Source of the DNA: Bifidobacterium breve
GTDB lineage: Bacteria > Actinomycetota > Actinomycetes > Nanopelagicales > Nanopelagicaceae
Assembly (NCBI GenBank): GCA_945860245.1
Contig: CAMAPO010000006.1
Location: 1 to 60,803 of the forward strand
Length of the DNA: 60,803 bases
Reading direction: 5' to 3'
Made by a program: the position numbers and the translations under genes. Under the pieces are notes generated by a model. The model worked only from the letters and a program-made list of their open reading frames with translations. It was not told where the DNA came from and did not search any database. Below, piece by piece: positions 10,794-19,208 of the stretch (positions are counted from its first letter, which is position 1; the number at the start of each line of letters is the position of its first letter).

Positions 10794-12026
10794 ATGGCTT
10801 CTTCCACACGACCTAAAGTCGTAATACTTGGTGCGGGTTTCGGTGGGCTGACCACCGCCAAAGCGCTGGCTAAAGATGCCGATGTCACAGTTGTGGATCG
10901 CCACAACTTTCAAACTTTTCTCCCGCTTCTGTATCAGGTAGCCACGGCGGGACTCGCTGCTGACCATGTTGCTCATCCGGTTCGCGGGGCGTTGCGCAAA
11001 AGTGGCGTTAAATTCCGAATGGGCTCACCAATTTCGGTAGATCATAAAAATAAATCGGTGAAGTTAGATTCCTCAGAGACTTTGGAATTTGATCACTTAG
11101 TAGTGGCACTTGGGTCTTCCACTGCTGATTTTGGCGTAAAAGGCGTTACCGAAATTGCACTTGGAATGAAGAGCGTGCATGAAGCGATTGGAATCCGCGC
11201 TGAAGTCATGCGCCGCTTTGAAGATCTCTGCCGCTTTGAAGATCAAACACGTCTTTCACTAAGTGTTGTCGGAGGTGGACCAACCGGTGTTGAGATGGCC
11301 GGTGCTTTAGCCGAATTAGTTCGTGGACCACTAACTAATGATGAGGCTAACGCAGCGAAACATATCGATGTTTATCTGATTGAGGCTGGCCCACGCGTCC
11401 TGCCCGCCTTTAGTGAAAAACTATCTGCACGCGCTAAGAAAGATTTAGAAGAGTTAGGCGTAAAAGTTTTACTTAATACCGCCGTGCAAGAAGTTAAACC
11501 ACGCCAGATTTTGGTAAAAGGTGGAGATGCCATCCCATCTGAAGTAACTATCTGGGCTGCTGGCGTTAAAGGTGAACCGACTGGTGCACTGCTTAATTTG
11601 CCTCTCGACGGAACGCGCATTAGCGTGGAGCAAAATTTACAAGTGAGCCACTATCCGCATATATGGGCGATCGGTGATATCTCTGGAGCTAAAGATTCTG
11701 CAGGACGTTTCTTGCCGATGGTGGCGCCAGTTGCAATGCAACAAGGGCGTTGGGTGGCAAAACAGATTTTGCGTTCATCTCGTGGCCAGGTGCTGCAAGA
11801 TTTTAAATATCTAGATAAAGGCTCCATGGCAACTATCGGGCGCCATAAAGCCGTTGTGCAATTTAAAGGGATTCAAATAACCGGAATTCCTGCTTGGTAT
11901 GCCTGGTTATGGCTGCATTTGTTCTACTTACTTGGCGGGCGTAACAAAATTGGCACAATCGCGGATTGGACCTGGAATTACTTAACATTTGATCGTGGCA
12001 ATCGCCATATTATGGATAGCCAGTAA
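10794..12026 (+). CDS. ndh: Type II NADH:quinone oxidoreductase (NDH-2)
   Basis: A 410-residue flavoprotein that passes electrons from NADH to the quinone pool without pumping protons. The FAD site is VVILGAGFGGLTTAKAL near the N-terminus. The family signature HNFQTFLPLLYQVATAGL follows, and the NADH site is VVGGGPTGVEMAGALAEL around residue 165. The second FAD segment is IWAIGDISG with AMQQGRWVAKQI. The C-terminal 50 residues (WLWLHLFYLLGGRNKIGT) form the amphipathic membrane anchor. Length is normal. The start is fixed by TAGACT 6 nt upstream. It is divergent from the SDR gene and 4 nt upstream of a hydrolase gene, probably one transcript. Confidence 0.95.
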   Translation: MASSTRPKVVILGAGFGGLTTAKALAKDADVTVVDRHNFQTFLPLLYQVATAGLAADHVAHPVRGALRKSGVKFRMGSPISVDHKNKSVKLDSSETLEFDHLVVALGSSTADFGVKGVTEIALGMKSVHEAIGIRAEVMRRFEDLCRFEDQTRLSLSVVGGGPTGVEMAGALAELVRGPLTNDEANAAKHIDVYLIEAGPRVLPAFSEKLSARAKKDLEELGVKVLLNTAVQEVKPRQILVKGGDAIPSEVTIWAAGVKGEPTGALLNLPLDGTRISVEQNLQVSHYPHIWAIGDISGAKDSAGRFLPMVAPVAMQQGRWVAKQILRSSRGQVLQDFKYLDKGSMATIGRHKAVVQFKGIQITGIPAWYAWLWLHLFYLLGGRNKIGTIADWTWNYLTFDRGNRHIMDSQ

Positions 12027-12030
12027 AGAC

Positions 12031-12810
12031 GTGCCAGATTATCTAAACCTGCGCGGCCATCAAGTTTATTCATATGAATGGGATGACAATGGTGAGGCAG
12101 TTGTATTGCTGCACGGTGGCTTAAGCCAAACATCGCATTGGGATTATGTCTTAACCCCCGATCTAGAACCTGATTTTCATTTATTTGCATATGACCGCAC
12201 CGGCCACGGTTACACCGCAGATCAAGCAAACTCTTTCCATTTTAAATTTCAAATTGAGGAAGCAATCGCATACCTTGAAGATGTTGTTAAAGAACCAGCG
12301 CACCTAGTCGGTTGGTCTGATGGTGGCAATATTGCGATGTCGATCGCTATCGCTCGACCAGAGCTAGTTAAGTCTCTGGTACTGATCGGTGCTAATTATC
12401 ATTACTCTGGCACGGTTATTCATCTCCCCTTTGTAGAACCTAGCGAGGAAGATAAAGCTGAATATGTGGCCACATCACCGGATGCGCCACATACCCAAAA
12501 CGAAAAAATCAAGAAGATGTTGCGAATCTGGGATACCGAACCAGATATCGCAATCAGTGAATTAGCAAAAATTCAATGTCCTACCTTGATAATCGCTGGC
12601 GATGACGATGTAATTTCACACGAGCACACTCTTGATATGTATCGGGCAATTGAATTAAGCCAGCTGGCGATAATGCCTGGCACATCGCATATCGCACCAA
12701 AGGAGAAACCGGGGTTATTTAGCGCTTTAGTGCAGCAATTTTTAACGGACTTAAATTATCCGATGACCAAGATGCCGATACGACGGGTTAGCATTCAACC
12801 GGAAGAATAG
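12031..12810 (+). CDS. Alpha/beta-fold hydrolase
   Basis: A 259-residue alpha/beta hydrolase. Oxyanion motif LLHGG near residue 27, nucleophile elbow GWSDGGN (Ser about residue 96), acid in IIAGDDDVI and catalytic histidine in GTSHIAP. The fold and size fit small esterases, epoxide hydrolases or haloperoxidase-like enzymes; the substrate is unknown. The GTG at 12031 was preferred over an ATG at 11989 because the latter lies inside ndh and would add residues with no family counterpart. The start is 4 nt after the ndh stop, so coupling is likely. The 3' end overlaps the convergent carbonic anhydrase gene by 23 nt. No signal peptide. Confidence 0.86.
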   Translation: MPDYLNLRGHQVYSYEWDDNGEAVVLLHGGLSQTSHWDYVLTPDLEPDFHLFAYDRTGHGYTADQANSFHFKFQIEEAIAYLEDVVKEPAHLVGWSDGGNIAMSIAIARPELVKSLVLIGANYHYSGTVIHLPFVEPSEEDKAEYVATSPDAPHTQNEKIKKMLRIWDTEPDIAISELAKIQCPTLIIAGDDDVISHEHTLDMYRAIELSQLAIMPGTSHIAPKEKPGLFSALVQQFLTDLNYPMTKMPIRRVSIQPEE

Positions 12811-13306
12811 TTCCGGTCTTCACATCATAAATCGCACCAGCCACGGTCACACCATCACGCAGTAACGGATATGCACGGATACGGTTTACATCGATTGCGA
12901 GCGCACCTTCTTGATCTCGTGTCGTGCGAAATTCTAGAGCCCGCGTATCAACCCCAAACTTCTCATCGATCAGCGCGTGAATATCTGCTTCATCGCCGCG
13001 GGCCATTGCGCAATCAGTATGCGGCATAACCAAAATACGATCTACGTTTAAAAGATAGGTTGCCAGGACCAAGGTGCGGATAACGTCTTCGGTTACACGG
13101 GCTCCAGCGTTACGTAAAATCTTGGCATCGCCAGATCGCATTCCGACAACTGAAAGTGGGTTGATCCGTGAATCCATGCAGGTAACGATCGCCAAGCCTT
13201 TAGCTGCACGACCAGTGAGTTCTGAATATTTAAATGACTTTATATATTCGGCATTTGCAGCGATTAGATCGTCAAATTGTTCGTGAGGAAACGAGTTATT
13301 ACTCAT
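12788..13306 (-). CDS. Beta-class carbonic anhydrase
   Basis: A 172-residue enzyme interconverting CO2 and bicarbonate. Zinc ligands are visible as CMDSR (Cys43, with the Asp45-Arg47 dyad) and HTDC (His96, Cys99). The downstream segment CMDSRINPLSVVGMRSGDAK with ILRNAGARVTEDVIR is typical of the short actinobacterial beta-CAs. Cytoplasmic. A GGGGGAG box precedes the ATG at a spacing of 2 nt. The 3' end overlaps the hydrolase gene on the other strand by 23 nt. tRNA-Thr lies just upstream on the same strand. Confidence 0.94.
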   Translation of the reverse strand: MSNNSFPHEQFDDLIAANAEYIKSFKYSELTGRAAKGLAIVTCMDSRINPLSVVGMRSGDAKILRNAGARVTEDVIRTLVLATYLLNVDRILVMPHTDCAMARGDEADIHALIDEKFGVDTRALEFRTTRDQEGALAIDVNRIRAYPLLRDGVTVAGAIYDVKTGTILPVEC

Positions 13307-13350
13307 CGCTCCCCCTTCTTTTCTGGGTTACTTATTCGGCTTTAAAATCG

Positions 13351-13422
13351 AGCCCCCCGTCAGGATTGAACTGACGACCTGCGCATTACAAGTGCGCTGC
13401 TCTACCACTGAGCTAGAGAGGC
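13351..13422 (-). tRNA. tRNA-Thr (anticodon TGT)
   Basis: Read on the minus strand, the 72-nt sequence begins GCCTCTCTAGCTCAGTGGTA and folds into a full cloverleaf. The 7-bp acceptor stem pairs GCCTCTC with GGGGGGC (two G-U pairs). The D-loop has AGCTCAGTGGTAGAGC. The anticodon stem GCGCA/TGCGC encloses CTTGTAA, with anticodon TGT reading ACA. The T-arm has GTTCAATCC. CCA is not encoded. It lies between the carbonic anhydrase and ppx genes. Confidence 0.97.
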
Positions 13423-13517
13423 TTGCTACCTTTGCAGGCAACGGGCGTAATTATGGCAGTTAACGGCGTAATGTAAAAATCATCAATCTCTGCAGCGCAA
13501 ACAGGTAGGTTTACCGC

Positions 13518-14435
13518 ATGCGATTGGGTGTTTTGGATGTGGGATCAAACACCGTCCACCTGCAAGTCGTCGATGCGCACCCCGGTGCACGTCCTAGCCC
13601 CGCTACAAATCAAAAAGTTGAACTGCGGCTGCACGAATATTTAAATAAAGAAGGTGAGATAACGCCCGAGGGTGTAGCCCTACTTGAAGGCTCGATCGCC
13701 GATGCAATTGCACACGCTAAGGAATTTCAGACTGAAGAGATTCTAGCTTTTGCCACTTCAGCTATTCGTGATGCTAAAAATGGTAAAGAAATTCTTGATC
13801 AAATAAATCAAAAATTTGAAATTGATCTGCAAGTTCTCTCCGGAGATGATGAAGCGCAAATGACTTTCTTAGCAGTGCGCCGCTGGTTGGGTTGGTCCAG
13901 TGGTCGCTTACTTGTCTTAGATATCGGTGGCGGATCACTGGAGATCGCTGTCGGTGATGATGAGAGAGCAGAAGCCACAATTTCTCTACCACTAGGTGCA
14001 TCACGATTGACGCGCGAATATCTTGACTCCGATCCCCACACCTCAAAAGAGATTAAGGCGTTAGAAAATTTTGTACTCGATGCAATTAAGCAATCCTTGC
14101 CAGATGAGATCACAGAACATATAGCAGACCACTTTGTCGCAACCAGTAAGACATTTAGAACTCTTGCTAGATTAGGTGAACATTGGTTTGAAGATAATCC
14201 AAAGTATTTAACGATTAATTCACTCACCAAGATGATTCCAAAACTGCAAGATATGTCGAATAAGGAACGCGCAGAACTTCCTGGAGTTTCTTCGAGCCGG
14301 GCTCGCCAAATTGTGGCGGGGGCGATAGTTGCGCGTACCGCAATGGAGAGATTGCAAATAAATGAGCTTGAGATCTGCCCTTGGGCGCTGCGCGAGGGAA
14401 TTGTGCTTCGTTGGCTTGATTGGATGGAGCGTTAA
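13518..14435 (+). CDS. ppx: Exopolyphosphatase / GppA-family phosphatase
   Basis: A 305-residue Ppx/GppA family member of the short, two-domain type common in actinobacteria. Actin-like ATPase-fold motifs are visible: LDVGSNTVHLQVVDA at the N-terminus, FATSAIRDAKNG, and the second phosphate loop VLDIGGGSLEIAVG. It should hydrolyse terminal phosphates from inorganic polyphosphate, and perhaps pppGpp, in the cytoplasm. It lacks the C-terminal HD domain of the long E. coli enzyme, as usual here. TAGGTT (13506-13511) lies 6 nt before the ATG, so translation is likely leaderless. It converges on mutT1-ppk1, placing polyphosphate synthesis and breakdown side by side. Confidence 0.9.
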   Translation: MRLGVLDVGSNTVHLQVVDAHPGARPSPATNQKVELRLHEYLNKEGEITPEGVALLEGSIADAIAHAKEFQTEEILAFATSAIRDAKNGKEILDQINQKFEIDLQVLSGDDEAQMTFLAVRRWLGWSSGRLLVLDIGGGSLEIAVGDDERAEATISLPLGASRLTREYLDSDPHTSKEIKALENFVLDAIKQSLPDEITEHIADHFVATSKTFRTLARLGEHWFEDNPKYLTINSLTKMIPKLQDMSNKERAELPGVSSSRARQIVAGAIVARTAMERLQINELEICPWALREGIVLRWLDWMER

Positions 14436-14450
14436 GGCCTTTAAATTACC

Positions 14451-15353
14451 TTAAATTAAAGGTTCGTCGATCCAATCGCAGGCTACAACTTCACCTGCGC
14501 GACAATGTAGAACAATGGCTTGCGCCGGTTCTAACTCGCGATCCATTGATTTAAAGTACTTCTTTCCAACCAACTTTTTTACTACCTTTGGAAGAATTGG
14601 ATTATGGCTACACACAATTGCGCTCACATCGCGGTCCATTAAATCTTGCACATAATCCAGAGGCGCTTCTCGATCAATCGTAAAACCATATTCTGATAGA
14701 TCTTTAGAAAAAATTGGGATCTTTTGTAAAGACCGTGCCATCACATCAATTGTCTCAATACACCGCAAGGCATCTGAAGTATGAATCTCTGTAGCGCTGT
14801 AAGGCAGATAGATCGGCAAGAGTCGCTTTGCCTGCAACTGCCCGCGATGTTCTAGCGGACGATCACCATCATCGCCATCCCAATCTGTACGCTTTAACGC
14901 TTTGGCATGGCGCAATAAAATAATTGGAAAGGTATCAGCCCCAAAATCTAAGAAGTAATCAACTATTGCGCGATCATCTTTATTGGTGAGCTTCTCTTTT
15001 GCTTTCTTAGGCGTTAACCACTCGACCTGATCGACTTCTTCAGTGTTTGGGTGACCAGTTTTTTCTGTTGCTGCTGCAGCCCAGTAACGAACTTCTTTTG
15101 GAGAGCCTTCTAATTTATATACGACTGTTCCGATTTCAGGTCCAAAGATTGATTCGTAGCCAGTCTCTTCTTGAATTTCACGGTATCCCGCTGAAATGTG
15201 TGACTCACCATTTTCTACTTTTCCTTTTGGGAGTGACCAATCGTCGTATCTTGGGCGATGGATAATCGCAATCTCCAGATCACCGCTACTTGTTTTACGC
15301 CATAAGACTGCTCCTGCGGCTTGAATCATTGGAGCTGTGGCTTCCTTAGACAT
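14451..15353 (-). CDS. mutT1: Nudix hydrolase fused to a histidine phosphatase domain (MutT1 type)
   Basis: A 300-residue two-domain protein. Residues 8-130 form a Nudix domain with the box GKVENGESHISAGYREIQEE plus TGYES. Residues 140-300 form a histidine-phosphatase (RHG) domain, with LLRHAKALKR as the phosphohistidine motif and IVCSHNPILP as the second histidine. Mycobacterial MutT1 has the same order and cleans 8-oxo-dGTP/GTP and diadenosine polyphosphates. The start codon overlaps the ppk1 stop by one base (TAATG), so it is translationally coupled to polyphosphate kinase. Cytoplasmic, normal length. Confidence 0.9.
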   Translation of the reverse strand: MSKEATAPMIQAAGAVLWRKTSSGDLEIAIIHRPRYDDWSLPKGKVENGESHISAGYREIQEETGYESIFGPEIGTVVYKLEGSPKEVRYWAAAATEKTGHPNTEEVDQVEWLTPKKAKEKLTNKDDRAIVDYFLDFGADTFPIILLRHAKALKRTDWDGDDGDRPLEHRGQLQAKRLLPIYLPYSATEIHTSDALRCIETIDVMARSLQKIPIFSKDLSEYGFTIDREAPLDYVQDLMDRDVSAIVCSHNPILPKVVKKLVGKKYFKSMDRELEPAQAIVLHCRAGEVVACDWIDEPLI

Positions 15354-17416
15354 TAGTGCACTTTCTTATATCGCTTGATGTACAGGCTCTGCAGATCTTG
15401 TAGAGGTTCACCCGTAGCGCTCTTTGCTACACGTAACCACTTATCTTCTGACTGGTGCCAGCTCGAAGTTTCATCGCTGAGCGAGAGATCAAAAATTTCC
15501 TGAAGTGATGTTTTATGGGCGGGACGTTCGATTCGTACCAGACTTTCCACTCGTCTATCTAAGTTGCGGTGCATTAGATCAGAACTACCAATCCAATATT
15601 CGTTATCTCCGCCATTTACAAAGTGATAAATGCGCGAGTGCTCAAGAAATCTTCCCAATACAGAACGTACTTGTATATTTTCAGAGAGACCAGGAATACC
15701 TGACTTAAGCGAACAAATCCCGCGGATGACTAGATCTACTTTTACACCTGCTTGCGATGCCTCATAAAGAGCCTCAACAAATTCTTCATCAAGCAGAGAA
15801 TTTAATTTGATCTGGATACCTGCGGGGCGTCCCGCTTTAGCGTTTGCTATTTCTAAGGCTATCTTCTCCAGTAATCCTGTTCGCAGTGTACGAGGTGCAA
15901 CTAAGAGCCGAGAATAAGTTGAATGTGGTGCAAAGCCAGATAGTTGATTAAACAACTTTGTTAAATCTTCAGTCAGCACCGGATCAGCACTGAGTAAACC
16001 TAAATCTTCATAAAAGCGTGCGGTCTTTGGATTGTAATTACCTGTTCCCATGTGGCAGTAAAGGCGCAAACCTTGCGCTTCATCTCGAACTACCAATGAA
16101 ATTTTTGCGTGAGTTTTAAGGCCCATTAACCCGTAAACTACATGGACTCCAGCGGCTTCAAGTTTGCGCGCCCAACGCACATTTGCCTGCTCATCAAATC
16201 TGGCGCGGATTTCAATAACTGCGAGAACTTGCTTGCCAGCTTCTGCCGCCTCAATTAAGGCTTCAATAATTGGTGAGTCACCTGATGTACGATAAAGAGT
16301 TTGCTTGATTGCCAAAACATCCGGATCTTGCGCGGCATGCTGCAAAAACTGCACAACTGATGAGGTAAATGACTCATAAGGGTGGTGGAGCAAGATCTCA
16401 CCTTGGCGAATTGCCGCAAAGAACAAGTCTGGCTCTTCAGAATCAACTTCACGAAGCGCCGCGACGGTCCGAGATCTAAAGGCAGGATATTTAAGTTTCG
16501 GCAGATCTAAGTCTGCGATCTTTGTCAGGTCGGTGAGATCAAGTGGAGCTGGCAGAGATAGGACATTTGCAGGGTTTATATCTAACTCTTCACATAAAGT
16601 ATTTAAGAGATGTTCATCGATACCTTCTTCGATTTCAAGGCGAACTGGTGGCCCAAAGCGTCTGCGAGCTAACTCTTGCTCCAGTGAATTTAGTAAATCC
16701 TCAGAATCTTCTTCTTCTAATTCAATATCTTGATTGCGAGTAACGCGGAAGGTGTAGTGATCTTGAATGAGCATGCCAGGAAAGAGTTCTTGTAAGTGAA
16801 TCGCAATCAACTCTTCTAACGGCAGAAAACGTTTGCTATGTGGTGTGGGGCTAACTGCAACCAATCTAGAGAGAATTGGTGGCACTTTAACTCTTGCAAA
16901 ATATTCTTCAGAACTCTTTGGGTTCTTGACGATCACCGCTAAATTGAGAGAGAGCCCTGAAATGTAAGGAAATGGATGGGACGGATCGACTGCTAATGGA
17001 GTCAAAACCGGAAAGATACGTTCGCTGAAGATGCGAGATACGTGGGTGCGCTCATCATCATTTAAATCATCCCAATGGATGATCTCAATCCCGTGAGCTT
17101 TTAGTTCAGGGGCGATCTGATTTTTAAACAAATTGGCATGTCTTTGAGTTAAATCGCGCACTCGAAGGGAGATTGCTTCAATTAATTCTGCAGGTGTATA
17201 GCCGGCTGAGTTAACTAAATTTGGATTCGTTTCTATCTTTCCGAGTACCGATGCCACGCGCACCATATAAAACTCATCTAAGTTGGAGGCGAAAATAGTT
17301 AAGAATCGAACACGCTCCAACAAAGGAACTGATTCATCTTCAACTAGCTCAAGGACACGCTCGTTAAAGGAGAGCCAGCTGATCTCTCGATCAATCAGAT
17401 GAGCAGCATCAGGCAT
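15353..17416 (-). CDS. ppk1: Polyphosphate kinase 1
   Basis: A 687-residue enzyme that polymerises the gamma-phosphate of ATP into polyphosphate, reversibly. Domain order is normal: N-terminal helical domain starting REISWLSFNERVLELVED, head domain, then two phospholipase-D-like catalytic domains. The autophosphorylated histidine lies in CHMGTGNYNPKTARFYEDL, and the second catalytic histidine in HSRIYHFVNGG followed by YWIGSSDLMHRNLDRR. IEIRARFDEQANVRWARKLE is also present. It is membrane-associated in many bacteria. Coupled to mutT1 by a one-base overlap and opposite ppx, so it forms a polyphosphate cluster. Confidence 0.97.
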   Translation of the reverse strand: MPDAAHLIDREISWLSFNERVLELVEDESVPLLERVRFLTIFASNLDEFYMVRVASVLGKIETNPNLVNSAGYTPAELIEAISLRVRDLTQRHANLFKNQIAPELKAHGIEIIHWDDLNDDERTHVSRIFSERIFPVLTPLAVDPSHPFPYISGLSLNLAVIVKNPKSSEEYFARVKVPPILSRLVAVSPTPHSKRFLPLEELIAIHLQELFPGMLIQDHYTFRVTRNQDIELEEEDSEDLLNSLEQELARRRFGPPVRLEIEEGIDEHLLNTLCEELDINPANVLSLPAPLDLTDLTKIADLDLPKLKYPAFRSRTVAALREVDSEEPDLFFAAIRQGEILLHHPYESFTSSVVQFLQHAAQDPDVLAIKQTLYRTSGDSPIIEALIEAAEAGKQVLAVIEIRARFDEQANVRWARKLEAAGVHVVYGLMGLKTHAKISLVVRDEAQGLRLYCHMGTGNYNPKTARFYEDLGLLSADPVLTEDLTKLFNQLSGFAPHSTYSRLLVAPRTLRTGLLEKIALEIANAKAGRPAGIQIKLNSLLDEEFVEALYEASQAGVKVDLVIRGICSLKSGIPGLSENIQVRSVLGRFLEHSRIYHFVNGGDNEYWIGSSDLMHRNLDRRVESLVRIERPAHKTSLQEIFDLSLSDETSSWHQSEDKWLRVAKSATGEPLQDLQSLYIKRYKKVH

Positions 17417-17471
17417 AGGTTCATCATCTCTCTTTTAGGTGAACTTCACGTAATCACAATATGGACAGGGG

Positions 17472-18248
17472 CTAAACAGGCCAGCTTGTAGGGGTCGGAT
17501 ACTTTGCAGAACGTCCATCCCCTGATGATTTTCCACGAAGGCGGCGCCAAATCCACGGCAGCGCAAATGTGACAAACCAAATTGCGGAGATTAAACGCTT
17601 CTTGAGCCAAGGGGTTGGTTTTGCTGGTGGAAGCGGAATTCGCCAACTTGGATCAAATCGGTATCCCAATTTTTCCAATAAGGCTTGGGCAACACGATTG
17701 TGGCCTTCGGCATTTAAATGTAGGCGATCAAAGGCAAGAAACCTGTTATCACTAAAGAAAGATTCATTATTGGCATCAACGATAATTGCGCCGACTTCGG
17801 CACCGACGCTGCGCACGATTTTATTAAATTCGCTAAAGCGCGCTGCCCAGACATCAGAACCTCGCCCAGAATTTCCAGTGCGTTCTAATACGGTAAATAA
17901 CATAAGCGTTGCACCGGTTGCTGCTGCACGTCGCACGCCTTCTGCATAAAGTGCTTGCGCAACTTCAGGCTTGTAACTTGGACGCAAGGCATCATTTGCA
18001 CCAGCGTGAAAAGAGAGCAAAGTATCTGGTCCGGTCACATAACCGATAGCAACCGGTAATTGGTCATCAATTACTTGCTTAAGTAACTTTCCGCGCACTG
18101 CCAAATTTAGATAGGTAAATTCTGGCTCTTCTTGCGCCATCACATCTGCAATGCGATCTGCCCATCCGCGGTATTGCCCGTTGATGATTTCATCGGACAT
18201 ACCTTCGGAATACGAGTCTCCGCAGACTATTAAACGCTTATATTTCAT
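17472..18248 (-). CDS. SGNH/GDSL-type hydrolase
   Basis: A 258-residue protein of the SGNH fold. Block I is VCGDSYSEGM with the nucleophile Ser. Block II glycine is in LNLAVRGKLL, block III Asn in FHAGANDALRP, and the Asp-His pair is in FDRLHLNAEGHNRVAQALLE. The C-terminal 50 residues contain ISAIWFVTFALPWIWRR, a hydrophobic stretch that could be a membrane anchor or amphipathic helix, followed by a basic tail. Likely an esterase or lipase-like enzyme of unknown substrate. The AGGAA box overlaps the ATG closely. It follows rlmB in the same direction with a 21-nt gap, so it is probably the last gene of the cysS-rlmB transcript. Confidence 0.87.
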   Translation of the reverse strand: MKYKRLIVCGDSYSEGMSDEIINGQYRGWADRIADVMAQEEPEFTYLNLAVRGKLLKQVIDDQLPVAIGYVTGPDTLLSFHAGANDALRPSYKPEVAQALYAEGVRRAAATGATLMLFTVLERTGNSGRGSDVWAARFSEFNKIVRSVGAEVGAIIVDANNESFFSDNRFLAFDRLHLNAEGHNRVAQALLEKLGYRFDPSWRIPLPPAKPTPWLKKRLISAIWFVTFALPWIWRRLRGKSSGDGRSAKYPTPTSWPV

Positions 18249-18269
18249 TTCCTAGCTCTTTCTGGATAT

Positions 18270-19208
18270 TTATTTTCGGCGCTGCTCGTCAACCCAGAAC
18301 AAGGCGATTGATGTTGCCACGCTGGCATTTAAAGATTCTGTGGTCGCACGCATCGGAATTGAAACAACCAAGTCACATTTTTCGCGCACTAAACGCGATA
18401 GCCCTTTTCCTTCAGATCCAACAACGACCATGACATTCTCTTTCGCAACTTTCATGCCGCTCAAAGACTGATCTGATTCGCCATCTAAACCGATGACAAA
18501 GCAGCCTATTTTCTTGGCATCTTCAATGGTGCGTGCCATATTGGTTACTTGTGCAACTGGCAAGCGAGCGGCAGCACCAGCAGATGATTTCCAAGCTGAT
18601 GCTGTCATAGCAGCTGCGCGACGTTCGGTCATTACAACGCCGGCTGCACCGAATGCGGCAGCGCTGCGCACAATCGCACCGAGGTTACGAGGATCAGTAA
18701 CGCCATCGAGTGCGACAATTAAAATTGGACGGTTTGCGCGCTCAGTAATCTCTTGGAAAGAAGAGTATTGGTAAGGCTTAATTGCCAAGATGATGCCTTG
18801 GCTATTTGCGCTGATACCTTCGATTTCGGCGCGATGTACTTCGCGAATTGGTAATTGGTGGTGCAAGGCAAGTTGCAGAGACTCTGCAACGCGATCATCT
18901 ACATCAATGCTGCGCGCAACAATTAATTCGGTTGCTGGAACGCTGGCGCGTAACGCTTCGAGTACGGCGTTGCGACCTGAAACAATTTCGCCCTTTGGTT
19001 TTTCGCTACGCCCGGTGCGAGTACGTGGTGCGGCTTTCTTTTCGGCAGCCTTTTTACGCTTAGCTGCTGCGTGATACGGACGATCCTCCGCCTTAGGAGT
19101 CGGTCCTTTACCTTCTAAGCGACGTTTATTTTTTCCTCCGGTTCCGCCAGTTGGACCTTTTTTAGAACTAGATCGAGCTGCGCCACGAGGTTTTGCAGTG
19201 CCGGCCAT
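18270..19208 (-). CDS. rlmB: 23S rRNA (guanosine-2'-O-)-methyltransferase RlmB-type (TrmH family)
   Basis: A 312-residue SPOUT methyltransferase. The first 75 residues are very basic and low-complexity (SSKKGPTGGTGGKNKRR and KRKKAAEKKAAPRTR), a nucleic-acid-binding extension common in actinobacterial versions. Residues 76-150 form the substrate-binding domain (EIVSGRNAVLEALRASVPAT). The catalytic domain has the SAM-knot motifs LIVALDGVTDPRNLGAIVRS, VVGSEGKGLSRLV and SIPMRATTESLNASVATSIA. It methylates the 2'-O of a conserved 23S rRNA guanosine. It abuts cysS with no gap, the same pairing as in many actinobacteria, so co-transcription is nearly certain. Confidence 0.94.
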   Translation of the reverse strand: MAGTAKPRGAARSSSKKGPTGGTGGKNKRRLEGKGPTPKAEDRPYHAAAKRKKAAEKKAAPRTRTGRSEKPKGEIVSGRNAVLEALRASVPATELIVARSIDVDDRVAESLQLALHHQLPIREVHRAEIEGISANSQGIILAIKPYQYSSFQEITERANRPILIVALDGVTDPRNLGAIVRSAAAFGAAGVVMTERRAAAMTASAWKSSAGAAARLPVAQVTNMARTIEDAKKIGCFVIGLDGESDQSLSGMKVAKENVMVVVGSEGKGLSRLVREKCDLVVSIPMRATTESLNASVATSIALFWVDEQRRK

